64,000 bases of DNA from Codonopsis lanceolata (GCA_013146195.2 CM028377.1:173733231-173797230), one strand, 5' to 3'; shown: positions 44,736 to 55,212, numbered from the stretch's first letter. Translations and numbers: made by a program. Notes: a model not told the origin generated them from the sequence alone.

Positions 44736-46547
44736 ATGCTTGTAAATCCACCAGCCGCCGCCACGCCGTCGCTGCACTGGGTTATAAATCCATCATCAGC
44801 CCTTCGACAGGTAAAGAAAGTTAATCCCCGAGAGTTAAATCCATACTTGAAGGACGATGGGACTGGTTATCCCGAAGATGCAACTAGGGAAAATGCTGGT
44901 GGGAACCATCTTTTGTCTAATACTGTTGTAGGGGATGGAGGTGCAAGCTGGAGACTAAAAGCCTTAAAACGTGCCAGAGAGCAAGCAGCTCGTGAAGGAA
45001 GAAAGCTTGATGACGTTGTTGTAGAGAGGTGGGGTTCTCTTGGTAAACTGGCAGTTTCTGTGGCATCAAATTCTGCTGCTCCATCCCATGCTCATCTTCA
45101 CGCCATAAAGAGTAGAATAAAGAGGCAAACAGGGGAGCAAAGAACAATTCGAGATGATCAAAATAACATTGGCAAGGAAAGCCTGAAGGGTGGATCTGTC
45201 CACCATCATAAAATGAGAGTGCCTAAACTTCATGATTCTTTGTCCTTGGGGAAGCGGAAAAGTCAAAACATGTCTGCTGAGGATGCTGGCCTTATCTCTT
45301 CTGCAGTGTCCAGCTTGAATAAGTTTGCCAATGATGGAAGCTTTATGCGTGGATTTAAAGGCCAGCAGGATGATGATTCTGGCCCTTCCTTTGGTTCTTC
45401 AAATAAAGTTCATGAGGGAAAAGTAGACCTAGATGTATTAGAATCGGAAAAACCTGACAAAGATAGTGCAGTTGAAAGGCCAGCACTGAGTGCTAACCAG
45501 TTGGCTGCCAAAGTTATGCAGCTTCGTATGAAAGGGAAGCATGATGAAGCTGAAAAGCTTTTGAAAGAAGCCGAGGAAAATAAAAAAAAGAACAATTATG
45601 GGGGCAAATCGAGTAGACCACAAGGTCAGGGAGACACGGGCAGATATACCATGCAAGGCACAATTGTAAGGCAAAAGAGGAAAGAAGAGGATTCTGACAT
45701 GCATCTTGCTCAGACAATAGTCCAAAATAAGCAATATAGCATGTCTGGTCGGGCGGATGATGAATATGATTTTGACGAGGGGACAAGGAGAAAGACACGA
45801 AAAAAAGGGGGAAATGATCCCCGGTCAACAGAGAAAATTCATGCTGGAACACGTATCTTAACTCAACAAGAGCGCTGCAACTTTTGCTTCGAGAACCCCA
45901 ATAGGCCGCGGCATCTTGTTGTTGCAATTGCCAATTTCACCTATCTGATGTTACCACAGTGGCAGCCAGTGGCGCCGGGTCACTGTTGCATATTGCCTAT
46001 GTTGCACGAATCATCCACAAGGACTGTTGACAATAATGTGTGGGATGAAATCAGGAACTTCAAGAAGTGCCTTATTATGATGTTTGCAAAGCAGGAGATG
46101 GATATAGTGTTTATTGAAACAGTTATGGGGTTGGCACAGCAACGACGGCATTGTTTGGTTGAGTGCATCCCTTTGCCACAAGAAATTGCAAGACAGGCAC
46201 CACTCTACTTTAAAAAGGCAATTGATGAAGCTGAATCAGAATGGAGCCAACATAATGCCAAGAAGCTAATAGACACAAGTGAAAAAGGGTTGCGTGCCTC
46301 AATTCCAAAAGATTTTCCCTACTTTCATGTTGAGTTTGGTCTAAAGAAAGGGTTTGTTCATGTCATAGACGACGAATCACAGTTCCAGAGCAACTTTGGA
46401 CTCAATGTCATAAGAGGAATGCTTCAGTTACCCGCAAAAGACATGCATCGTCGTCGGAAGCATGAGTCTATAGAGACACAGAAGCATGCTGTTAAAAGTT
46501 TTTGTCGTGATTGGGAGACTTTTGATTGGACAAAACAACTTGATTAG
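44736..46547 (+). CDS. CWF19-like protein 2 (CwfJ family), intronless and N-terminally short
   Basis: Proteins of this family act late in the spliceosome cycle and in turnover of excised intron lariats. The 603-codon frame is unbroken. From residue 26, VKKVNPRELNPYLKDDGTGY, it follows plant CWF19L2 proteins through SWRLKALKRAREQAAREGRK and RWGSLGKLAVSVAS. The HIT-like CwfJ_C_1 domain spans about 370-490 (CNFCFENPNRPRHLVVAIAN, GHCCILPMLHESSTRTV) and CwfJ_C_2 about 495-603 (FPYFHVEFGLKKGFVHVIDD, ending DWTKQLD). The first 25 residues do not resemble the family and the usual lysine/serine-rich N-terminal region is missing. With no intron in 1.8 kb and an A run after the 3' UTR, a retrogene from a partly spliced or truncated message is likely; an exon split upstream is the alternative. 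Intact frame and conserved C-terminal half suggest recent origin or function. Confidence 0.88.
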   Translation: MLVNPPAAATPSLHWVINPSSALRQVKKVNPRELNPYLKDDGTGYPEDATRENAGGNHLLSNTVVGDGGASWRLKALKRAREQAAREGRKLDDVVVERWGSLGKLAVSVASNSAAPSHAHLHAIKSRIKRQTGEQRTIRDDQNNIGKESLKGGSVHHHKMRVPKLHDSLSLGKRKSQNMSAEDAGLISSAVSSLNKFANDGSFMRGFKGQQDDDSGPSFGSSNKVHEGKVDLDVLESEKPDKDSAVERPALSANQLAAKVMQLRMKGKHDEAEKLLKEAEENKKKNNYGGKSSRPQGQGDTGRYTMQGTIVRQKRKEEDSDMHLAQTIVQNKQYSMSGRADDEYDFDEGTRRKTRKKGGNDPRSTEKIHAGTRILTQQERCNFCFENPNRPRHLVVAIANFTYLMLPQWQPVAPGHCCILPMLHESSTRTVDNNVWDEIRNFKKCLIMMFAKQEMDIVFIETVMGLAQQRRHCLVECIPLPQEIARQAPLYFKKAIDEAESEWSQHNAKKLIDTSEKGLRASIPKDFPYFHVEFGLKKGFVHVIDDESQFQSNFGLNVIRGMLQLPAKDMHRRRKHESIETQKHAVKSFCRDWETFDWTKQLD

Positions 46548-46692
46548 TTTTCACCCGATGGAAGGCATTGTTGTAGATAGTTATTGGCAGTTGGAACAAC
46601 GTGACAGTGATCTAGCGAGATTCTAGTTTGTCCCAAGAACACTTTTTTGGCCTTCTAATGTAAAAACACAATCACTTTAATAAAAAAAAAAG
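46548..46692 (+). other. 3' UTR of the CWF19-like gene with terminal A run
   Basis: An AT-rich 3' UTR follows the TAG stop. At 46682-46691 there are ten A after TTTAAT; the run overlaps an AATAAA, so it can be read as a short inserted poly(A) tail or as a polyadenylation signal. No clear target duplication pairs with the upstream flank. Confidence 0.45.
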
Positions 46693-46926
46693 GTTACAAC
46701 TTTTATTAGCTAAATATAACACAAAGAACAAAGTTTTGGAGGTTGTAGGCTACATGTTCACTTGAAACCACAATAAACCCCTTGAAATTGTTCATATCAA
46801 AGCCTACACACTTGGGAAAAGCAATCAAACAAGTACAAAACCAAACTTTGGCATAGAAAAGTAAAAAAAATTCACACACACACACACAACGTTACAAGTA
46901 AAGTCACGCACTAGTTATATAGCTAG

Positions 46927-47225
46927 TTATATAGGTATGGCCTCGATGAACAATGAAATGACGAGATGCTTGAAAACCTTTTCGGGATGAGTATAGCCAT
47001 ATGCATACTTGTAAGCAACATCTACAATCTGTGTAAGATTAAGAACTCTTATGAGGAGAGGCATTGCTACTGGGGTTGGTTTTATTAGGCATTCCTCATT
47101 TATGTTTTTCCATGCATTTTCAATCCTTTTGTAAAACTCGGAAATTCCCCCTTCCTTTGAAACTCCATACTCGTTCATACAACACTCGAGCCCGTAGCTA
47201 AATGTCCCCTTTCTTGCTCCAATAA
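46927..47225 (-). pseudogene. Terpene synthase last-exon relic
   Basis: Sesquiterpene-type synthases (TPS-a) cyclise farnesyl diphosphate in the cytosol. The minus-strand frame reads NEYGVSKEGGISEFYKRIEN, AWKNINEECLIKPTPVAMPL and ends YGYTHPEKVFKHLVISLFIE plus AIPI before a stop. This is the C-terminal exon of the family. Just upstream, EQERGHLATG (about 47188-47220) also matches but is one base out of frame with the rest, so the exon has a deletion. No DDxxD or other catalytic exons were found within the next kilobase. It is a lone non-functional fragment. Confidence 0.85.
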
Positions 47226-47908
47226 ATTAACATCACACATATGAATGTATATGTACATCATACTAAAAAGTGTCTTAATTGAGTTTTAAGATCCTAAATG
47301 TAAAAGAAAAGTCACGTGGATCATAAACCTTGTCGGTGGTGGATTCCTTTATTGACATGGATTAAGAATCTTAATCACAATTAGATTAGATTTTTCTTAA
47401 GTCCTACATAGAAAGATGATGAGACAACAATTAGAGACGAGCAAAGAGAGTGAGACACAAATGGAATTGAGACGGACGATAGACACATCTGGTGGTTGAG
47501 GGTCATTTGAGGTCTTGGTCGTGTTACAAAAAATAATGTGAAGCTATTTTGAGATGTTAGATGTGGTACTCTATAAGATAGTGTCAATCTTTGTACCTCT
47601 TCGTTTTAGGGAGGGTGAGTATATTGAAAGTTGTCTATAGTAAATTATTCACCATTTAAAGTGAATTACGTTGTCTGTCTTGGAGTGGATTAAACCACGT
47701 AAATTCTCTATTTGATTTATTCTGTCATAGTTTCTATTTTCTCGCCATTATTTCCCAAATACTTTGTACTATAATTTTCAACCAATCCGTTTCTCCATTA
47801 AAAATAGAAACTTGGAATTTTAATAAAAAATTATACTCGTTTTTATAACAAACTAATAAAGATTTGGGCAACTCAAGGTTTTGCAATCAATATATTGGAG
47901 TTTTGAAG
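47226..47908. other. AT-rich spacer, no gene seen
   Basis: No domain, transposon terminus or further terpene synthase exon was recognised on either strand. The minus-strand frame at 47381-47587 has no family features. Confidence 0.5.
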
Positions 47909-48294
47909 ATGGCGGAGGTTGGGAACTCTATGCAGTTTCAATTAGATAAATTTAACACAAGTAATAACTTTAGCTTATGTATGGTTAAAGTAATGGATCT
48001 GTTGATCCTAAGCTCCTAACATATTAAGATTTTACTTTGCAAGGAAAGAAAGCAAAGTCCGATAATATGAAGGATGGCTTATGGAAAAGAATTGATTAAA
48101 AGTCAGCTAGCACTATCCGACAATGTTGTGCGAATAATGTTCTCTACAATGTTATCTTTGCAAAATCTGCGAAGACATCATTGGAGAAGTTGGGAGAGTC
48201 TCTACATGGGGAAACCTATGTCAAACCAATTGTAACCAAAGAAATAGTTGTTTCTGAAGGTACGAATATCTATGATCACTTGCTTTTAATATAA
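47909..48294 (+). pseudogene. gag: Copia gag N-terminal fragment
   Basis: Read across frame changes: MAEVGNSMQFQLDKFNTSNN then FSLCMVKVMDLL, MKDGLWKRID, STIRQCCANNVLYNV and EGTNIYDHL. This is the Retrotran_gag_2/UBN2-type N-terminus of a Ty1/copia polyprotein. A stop occurs near 48018 and the match ends at about 48290, where a Helitron terminus begins. No LTR or primer-binding site precedes it. Confidence 0.8.
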
Positions 48295-48345
48295 CTAGTA
48301 AGGTTCACGTGTGTTGCATGTGGTGAACGCACGTGATGTTAATGA
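48295..48345 (-). terminator. Helitron 3' terminus, minus strand
   Basis: On the minus strand, CACGTGCGTTCACC and ATGCAACACACGTG form a stem ended by CACGTG on both sides, followed by AACCTTACTAG and a host T. Hairpin plus CTAG|T is a Helitron 3' end. The element would extend to higher coordinates, and its 5' TC end could not be located. The host at the insertion point is the copia gag fragment. Confidence 0.65.
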
Positions 48346-49788
48346 ATTTTTAAAGTGATTTGCTAGTCCCTTCACTTTTCTGCTTACTTTAAATTATTAG
48401 ATTTTTTTTTTTTGTGTTTTAATCATTATAGTTTTTTAGACTAATAAATTGTGTTGTGTGATTTTTTGATACTTTGTTTTTCAGTCATTTATAATGTATG
48501 CTTTTAGTTATTGTATAGAAACTTATCCTACACATTTGTATTTTTTATTTGTTATTTTTAAATCTTTTTTATGTGAAACATGAATTCATTCCCTTTTATC
48601 AGTGTCTAAATTGAAAACAATTCAAACTTACTATCTTAGATAAGCACATTATTGTTGAAGACTTTGTTTATGTCGTTTCTGGAATGTATTACTCTCTTTA
48701 GAAAATAATAAATTATGTTATACAAATCAAACTCACAACCTCAAAGTATATACTTGTACTCTAAATACAAAATTCCCCCAAAATATATATAAAGTGACAC
48801 TCTACCGCTCAACCTAAGTTTGTGTCATTTTCATATCTCATTTTATAACCTTTTTTTTTTTAGTTTGCCTCCTAGCCACTACGAAGGTTACCAATTTGAC
48901 GTTAAGTTGTACATGATCTTTATCGTGTAAAGCATTTTTGTCATTTTTTTGCAATGCTTTCTCTGCTTTTATTATCCAAAGAGAAACTTCATTTTTTTAT
49001 TATTTGACAACGCTTTCTCTGCTTCTTTTCCAATAATGACCTTTTATTTAAGTTTTAAATGAGGTAAAATTCAAGATTTTTATTCAAATTTTTATATAGA
49101 AAAATAAATAAAAAATAGTGCAGAATAATATCATAAATTAGAGAGATAGAAATCAAGATCAGATAATCACACTCAAGTGTCAAGACCGCCATATATAAGA
49201 ACCCACAAAAAAATTAAACCCGTCATAGCCGCTAATACTAAATAATCAAACCACAATTCATTTTACCCTTTCTCTCTTGTACAACACAATGCATAAACAT
49301 ACACCCTGAATTTCAAAACTCATATTTGAACACATCACATATGTATACGACAATGAAGAGACACGTCATGGTTCAATCCATCTTCATCTTTCCTAACTTA
49401 AACTCTAACAAATTTCTCCTTACGGTTTATGGTTTGATTAGAGAAAATTCTCGATCTTAAACATTATTTTCTACCATTTCTATCACTTCGATTACCACAC
49501 GTGGCATCCCAATCACCAAATTTGATATGAAATATGAAAATGCTACAAAATTACATTGAGGATCAAAGTGGATTTGGTGCATACCTTAGGGAGCAATATG
49601 TATTTTTGACTAATTTTGATGGGGCCAAAATATGATAAGCTTCCAAAATTACACATTAAATTTCACATTGCACCTCAACCTACGAAGTGTCTCACTTTCA
49701 TACCATTTTTTTTTTCTATTTGTCTCACTTTGTCCCCTCCCGTCTATGGACGTTAAAAATAGTAACGTACGGAAAATTGTATGTGCAT
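48346..49788. other. AT-rich sequence, probably Helitron interior, no gene seen
   Basis: No reading frame or domain was recognised. Given the Helitron terminus at 48295, at least part should belong to that element. The right boundary is unknown; the next defined feature is the CACTA end at 49789. Confidence 0.4.
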
Positions 49789-49804
49789 CACTACTAGAAA
49801 ACTA

Positions 49805-50215
49805 GTCATTAGTGACGGAAATTTCCGTCGCTAAAATACGATTTTCGTCGCTGATTTCACTCTAGCGACGGAATATTTCCGTCGCTTGATCGGCGCTAAT
49901 CAGCGACGAAATATTTTCCGTCACTGTTCACTAACGGAACAAAAATTTCGTTGTTCGCCGACGGAATTTTCCGCTAATTTCATCGACAACTTCCGCCATT
50001 TGTTTAGTAACGAAATTGTCATTGAAAAATCGCTTTAGTAACGAACATTCCGTCGCTGATTTGAATTTAAATAATATTTATTATTTATCTTTAGCGACAA
50101 ACATTCCGTCGCTATATACCGACGGTGGATTACCGACGAACTTTCTGTCGCTGGAAATTTTTTAAAAATCAAAATGTTTTTTCACTGTGACGGACATTCC
50201 GTCGTTGATATCAAA
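49805..50215. repeat. CACTA subterminal repeats (TTCCGTCGCTGA type)
   Basis: Many copies of CGACGGAA, TTCCGTCGCT and GACGAAATTT-like words lie in both orientations within about 400 bp of the terminus. The unit differs from the TTGCAAC unit of the element at 27398-35632, so the two CACTA elements belong to different families. Confidence 0.9.
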
Positions 50216-50462
50216 AAAACAATTTGAAATATTTTTATTTAATATTTTTTTCCTGAACCTGTTTTTCCTAAACCTGTGATATAACAAATTTTATGAACAA
50301 ATTAAAACTAAATTGCAATGCAAAAAAACTATGAAATTAAAACACAAAGTTAAACAATAAATGTGTTATGCTATTACATAAAGTTTCAAATTCAAATAAC
50401 AATTTAAAACACTAAGTTAAACAGTAAATGTTATATTACACATAGTTTTAAAAGTCAAATCA

Positions 50463-51175
50463 CTAATCGTCCCCTAAATTCGGAGGTGGGAATGTTGTGA
50501 AAATATTTCTAGCAGAACTAGGGCTGGTGGATGAAGGGGACGATGTACTACCAACTACAGGTTGTTGAGGACACTGCTGCATCTGTGCAAACATCTGCGC
50601 CCTTAGCCGTTGCGTTTCTTCTCGATGTTGCGCAACTAGCTGTTGTGTTTCAGATCGATGTTGTGCGAGCTCAGCTTCTAGAGTTTGAATCCTCGAACTT
50701 TGGTCATGGTTGGGAACAACATGCGATTGAGCTGTCGACCGTGAAGACTGCCCAGCATACTCACCCATCCCATACACCCTTGATCCTCTCTTCTTCCTTC
50801 CATTAGAAGCGACGACATTCCAAACATCTTGGCTCCATGCAGGGGTCCCAGGACTAGGCTGCTCCACACGACCCTCAGCGATCTCTAATGCTATTTTAGC
50901 ATTAAATGCAGACTGTCATAATAAAACAAACAAATATTATCACATACACAATACATATAAGTTTTCATATTCAATAGCAACTCCTTCAATGAATTATTAC
51001 TTACATATGTAGATTCTGCAACTTGATCAACCCACTGAGGAGGTTGATCGGCGGAGGCACTAGGGGTAGTGTGGGTGCTGAGTGCTGACAAACACATCAG
51101 GAATGGAGACGTGTGGGCCGAATTTCGTACTCTACAATCATTATAGTTACTATAAGTTAAACTAAATAATAGCAC
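50463..51175 (-). pseudogene. Ptta/En/Spm plant transposase, C-terminal exons
   Basis: The last exon (frame 50463-50867, extending to about 50913 at an acceptor) reads EQPSPGTPAWSQDVWNVVAS, NGRKKRGSRVYGMGEYAGQS and a glutamine/arginine-rich coiled coil (EAELAQHRSETQQLVAQHRE) before a stop at 50463. The R-x-Y-G-x-G block and the coiled-coil tail are characteristic of TNPA-like plant transposases. The exon to its right (about 51009-51130) reads QPPQWVDQVAESTYV before a GT donor. Upstream exons are missing because the element is cut at 51323. The visible exons carry no stops. Confidence 0.8.
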
Positions 51176-51323
51176 TTATATATATATAAACATTAATAAT
51201 CTAAATTACACTAATGACTACAAAGCACAAATACCCATAAATTGTTAAGATCCTAGTCCATAAATTGTCAATTTTCACAAGGTAGTAGTATCCAAGAAAT
51301 TCCAACTATTATACTAGTAATTT

Positions 51324-52134
51324 CTTTGTCTCTAATCCTCTGCAAGATCTGCACATTAAATGACAGATCTTCATCATCATGTCTTCAAAAATTCAAGTTT
51401 CAATCTTGCTGTCATAAATGGCTCCAAATCTGAAGATCTCTATAAAACGTATGAAGTAAGGATTGAAGATATACCTTCGCAGAACTTCGTGCTCTATACT
51501 CCAAATATTTCAAATCCTCAAAGCACGCTGAAAGAGACACATACGTTGAAGTCTTCATTCAAACTTAAAACTTCAATCTTTCTTTGAAGAGCTTATTCTC
51601 TCAAACACCAACTAAGATAGTCTTTCATATATTATTTTGTTCTAGTTCTTGTTTGAACAATCACTGTTTCGATTGTTCCTTTATTCTTTCGAATCTTTAA
51701 GGAACCTTTGATTGTTGCACGAGTTTGATTATTTATTAATCATACTCCTCAAACACTGGTTTTTGGTGACACGGATCCGATACTGATCACTTAGAATATG
51801 CATAATCTTAGTGCACTTCGAAATCTAAGTTTGACCAATTTGGTAGTGGACGTAACAGTTTTTACTGTCAACCGCTCCAAATACTCTGTCATTTACATTA
51901 TTTAATCATTTACTTAATTGTTTTATACTTTGTTATTTAATTCAGTCTCTATATATTAGTGATCAAAGAAAACATGTTTTGTTCATCAGCTGCTATATGT
52001 TGAATAGCTTTCGGCCGTTGTTCATTTACAATTTCCACTACAATTTTTCAAGGTTTTCAAAACATCCCATGAGATTTTAAAAAGGCTATTCACCCCCCTC
52101 CCCTAGCCTTCTTTCGTTGCCTCCTGGACTTACA
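51324..52134 (+). mobile_element. 3' LTR of the SIRE element, right part
   Basis: It begins CTTTGTCTCTAATCC, equivalent to 21487 in the 5' LTR, and runs to the LTR end CTCCTGGACTTACA at 52134. It lacks a stretch of about 80 bp around the equivalent of 22140-22220. The five bases after it are ATAAT; the five before the 5' LTR are AAAAT, a 4-of-5 match consistent with one target site. The frame at 51360-51587 is LTR sequence. Confidence 0.85.
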
Positions 52135-53520
52135 ATAATTTTGTCTTTTTGATCAAATGTATTTTCGTCAGAAAGATTTTTTTAATGAGGGTCCACTTAG
52201 AGGTTTTGGGAGTCTAAATAATGTCCCCACCCCTAAAATTATTACTAGGAAGCCACTCATTAAACACATCAACTCGAGCATGGCCTGCAAAAAAGGCTAG
52301 ACATTGAGCTATGATCATCAAATGTCTATGTGTACCAACTAAAAGAATGAGTATTTTCTTTTTGAAAAATATTTTTTATTATTGAGTGACTCTAATACAA
52401 CACAAAAACACTAAATGTAACACTCACTTAAGGGTCTAATTGCTAATTTATCCTTTTATTAAAAAAATTACAATTACATTTAACCACTCTCCACATCACA
52501 CCGGTCACTCAAAAAAAAATTGTTCGTCTACCATGGTTTTTTTTTTTTCAATTTCTAAACTCAACTTTTCTTTCCCTTTCTAACAATTTCTCAATGAATT
52601 TCAATTTAGATAACGACTTTTATGTTGATTCTCGTTTTACAGAAAGTTCTTACTTACAATATATTCAATATATGTTATATATTTCTTTTTTTCTAGATTA
52701 AAAAACATTATAGCTAAAATAAATTAAAAGACGATTTTGCAGAGTCTTAGGGTCGCCAGCCCTAAGCGACTCATTTGTTAAAATCATAAAAAATAAAAAA
52801 TAAATAAAAAACTGACAAGTTAATAGATTTTAGAAAAAGAAAAGGTGGCAGCTCTTTTGTTAAAAATCCATTTTTTTTTCTTGCCTTTTTAAAAAAAATA
52901 ATAGTTGTAACTATTTTTGTCAAAATTTCTGATTTTTTGCTAATGGCTGGCAACTTTTTATCAAAAAAATTGATATTTTCAGTGACTTTTTTTTTCAAAA
53001 CAAAGTTTTTTTTAATGAAAAATACATACAAATAAAAAAATAGATAGTAGGACAATATAGGAGCACAAAACACATTTCCTTGTTAAATATATATTTTTAT
53101 TAACAATTCGTATTTTTTACATGATCATCAATTTGAAAAGAAGCAACAACTATTTCCGGACGTCTTTCATATTTTCATAACTAATGAAATATTTCCGGAC
53201 GTCTAGAGTCAAGTATATCCACAGCCCAATGTTTTCCTCTCTGTGTGCATGACATCTTATTTCAAATAAAAAGACAATAAAGTTTGGTAACAATTGATAA
53301 AATATACTAAAAATATTCTACACGTATATTTACGCATGTTAACAAACATGTTCAGGTCATGAATGTGACAGATATAAAAATATTCAGATAGATTTCAATT
53401 TATGATGAAAAAGACAGAAAACAAAATGGACAAAATTTCATAGTTACGATAGGAGATATTGTGAGATATTACTCAATATGGTTTTGACACATTCAAAGTA
53501 GATGTGTAAATGCATCTACT
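52135..53520. other. AT-rich sequence, no gene seen
   Basis: Homopolymer-rich DNA with no recognisable domain. The minus-strand frame at 52771-53073 is lysine/phenylalanine-rich from A and T runs and not credible as a gene. Confidence 0.5.
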
Positions 53521-53596
53521 ATGAAGAGTGGCTCAATTGGTCATATACCGATTCTCTCAACTGGTTTTGAGTTCTTTTAATATTACAATTATACAT
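53521..53596 (+). mobile_element. tRNA-like SINE fragment
   Basis: GTGGCTCAATTGGTC (53528-53542) resembles a Pol III A box and CTGGTTTTGAGTTC (53561-53574) a B box, at SINE-like spacing. The remaining tRNA structure is absent. Ends and target duplication were not determined. Confidence 0.45.
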
Positions 53597-53606
53597 TTTT
53601 TGGGAG

Positions 53607-53828
53607 TGTAATACCCCAATTCCACGTCTACCCCAATCCCACATCGGATAAATGTGGGACTAGTGTTTGATTTATAAGGTAGTCATGCGCTACTACTGAG
53701 AACCAACATCATTGATAGACTTTTGGGTCGGTTTTTGGTGGGCCTGATAATCCAAGGTGTTGCGTGCTCAGTGGGTCAATGTGTGTGTTACACGTAACGG
53801 ACCGGGCTCTCGGGCTCGGGTCGTTACA
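53607..53828. mobile_element. TRIM-type solo LTR, 222 bp, TSD GGGAG
   Basis: The block starts TGTAATACCCC and ends GGGTCGTTACA, with inverted TGTAA/TTACA ends. GGGAG lies directly on both sides (53602-53606 and 53829-53833). It contains CCCACATCGGATAAATGTGG, a self-complementary motif typical of small terminal-repeat elements. The small size, LTR-like ends and 5-bp duplication make it a solo LTR. Confidence 0.88.
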
Positions 53829-54454
53829 GGGAGGGAGGGGGGGATGGAAAGGGGAAGGAGTCATGTGTTTCCTTATGCTTTTGAGTTTCTGTCTTATAAC
53901 AAGTATGCTTTTCCTCCCCTTCCCCGAATCAGTTTGTTATTAAGACTAACCATAGTCTTTCACAATCTTACATTCATCACTATTCTTAAAGGATTGTTCC
54001 CTATTATTGTCCAACTAAGATGAGCTCTGCAATGAAGGGTGGGTTGTAGCAGAGGAGGATGTCGCAAAGAAAGAGCCATAAAGAGAGCTGGTATTTGGAA
54101 GCAGATTTTCACATAATATATTAGTATTGGAAAAACGGTTAATTTTGCCATTGTATTTTGACTAACCTTTACATTTTACCACTGTACTGTTTTTTAAGCA
54201 AAATTGTCATTGCACTTTTAAAGGGAGATGCAATTTCACCATTATCACTAACTGTCATCCAATTTTTAACGGAAATAATTTCAGTTACCTCCCCTAAGGA
54301 TTTTTATGATGTAGGAAGATGTTTCATGATAGTTGAAGTTCAAAATTAAATGATTTTATGGTTCTTAAATTATAAAAAAAAAACCTTTGAGAGGTTAAAA
54401 ATATATAATTTATGAAAAAAATGTAACGATGAATGAAATATAAAAATAAAAATA

Positions 54455-55212
54455 AGAAGAAAATATATATTGTATAAATAAAAAAGTAAGTGAAAAATAT
54501 CAATAATATAATAGCGCTCAGTAGCTCATTCACAATTGACAAAAACCATTTACCAGTTGAAATTAAATCATGTTAAAATTTAATAGTTAGGATTCATCAC
54601 ATGTGTGGAAGTGATTATCCTTTTTTTAGTAAATTATTGACTAAATTAATAAATAATTATTTAATAATAATTAAAAATATATTAATAAATAATAAAAAAA
54701 TTTAAAATTTTAAATAAAGTATTAAAAATTATTTAATAAATTAAATAATTATTAAATACAATATGTAAGACATAAATCATTAAATGACATAAAAAATTAT
54801 TCTTCTAAAAAGTGAATTATTCATAATAAAAAAAGTTTAACACCACAATTTTTCATGGTAGCTATTATAGGTTGAATTAAAAGTTTTAATTTTTTTTGTA
54901 ACCTTATCTTTATAATTCCCAATTACAACGGATTTTGAAAAAAAATATTAATACAAAAATAAGTTACAAAATTTTAGTCAATATCTTTACGAATTAAATT
55001 ACATACATTGAATAAGAGTTAACGACTAGGTTTAATTAATTCACTTTTTTTCAAAATTTATTAATTGATTAGAATTATTTTAAACTTATTATGTTTTATT
55101 ATTATTATATTTTTATAGATGATTCATTAAGACAAAATGTATATATTTATTAATTTAAATATTTTTTTCTCTTATTTTGTATTCAGGTTATATATATTCT
55201 CTTCTTATTTGT
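54455..55212. mobile_element. AT-rich element nested in the left MULE arm
   Basis: The right MULE arm is continuous where the left arm has about 760 extra bases. The inserted block begins AAATAAAAATAAGAAGAAAA and its end, reversed, reads AAACATACAAATAAGAAGAG, an imperfect terminal inverted repeat. No coding sequence and no exact duplication were seen. The minus-strand frame at 54324-54542 is artefactual. Confidence 0.6.

Larger units (their letters stand above)
41029..51323. other. 10.3-kb segment inserted within the SIRE 3' LTR
   Basis: The left LTR part ends at the base equivalent to 21486 and the right part starts at the equivalent of 21487, so the whole segment interrupts one LTR. Its edges are not transposon termini. 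At the left it begins inside a copia element lacking its 5' half, and at the right it ends inside a CACTA element lacking its other terminus. AATTT occurs at both junctions (41029-41033 and 51319-51323) and could be a short duplication or microhomology. The segment contains the CWF19-like gene, a terpene synthase relic and several mobile-element pieces listed separately. Confidence 0.75.
49789..51323 (-). mobile_element. Second CACTA element, truncated
   Basis: The terminus CACTACTAGAAAA begins at 49789 and is followed by a dense array of GCGACGGAA / TTCCGTCGCT words (49805-50215), the subterminal repeats. The transposase exons run on the minus strand, so 49789 is the 3' end of the element. 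The opposite terminus is missing: sequence stops at 51323, where SIRE LTR sequence resumes. Confidence 0.85.

Noticed and set aside
45410..45927. Antisense frames opposite the CWF19-like gene
   Set aside because: They mirror a strongly conserved sense coding frame and carry no family features.
46927..48294. A complete terpene synthase gene
   Set aside because: Only the last exon is found, with a frameshift. No catalytic exons occur upstream on the minus strand.
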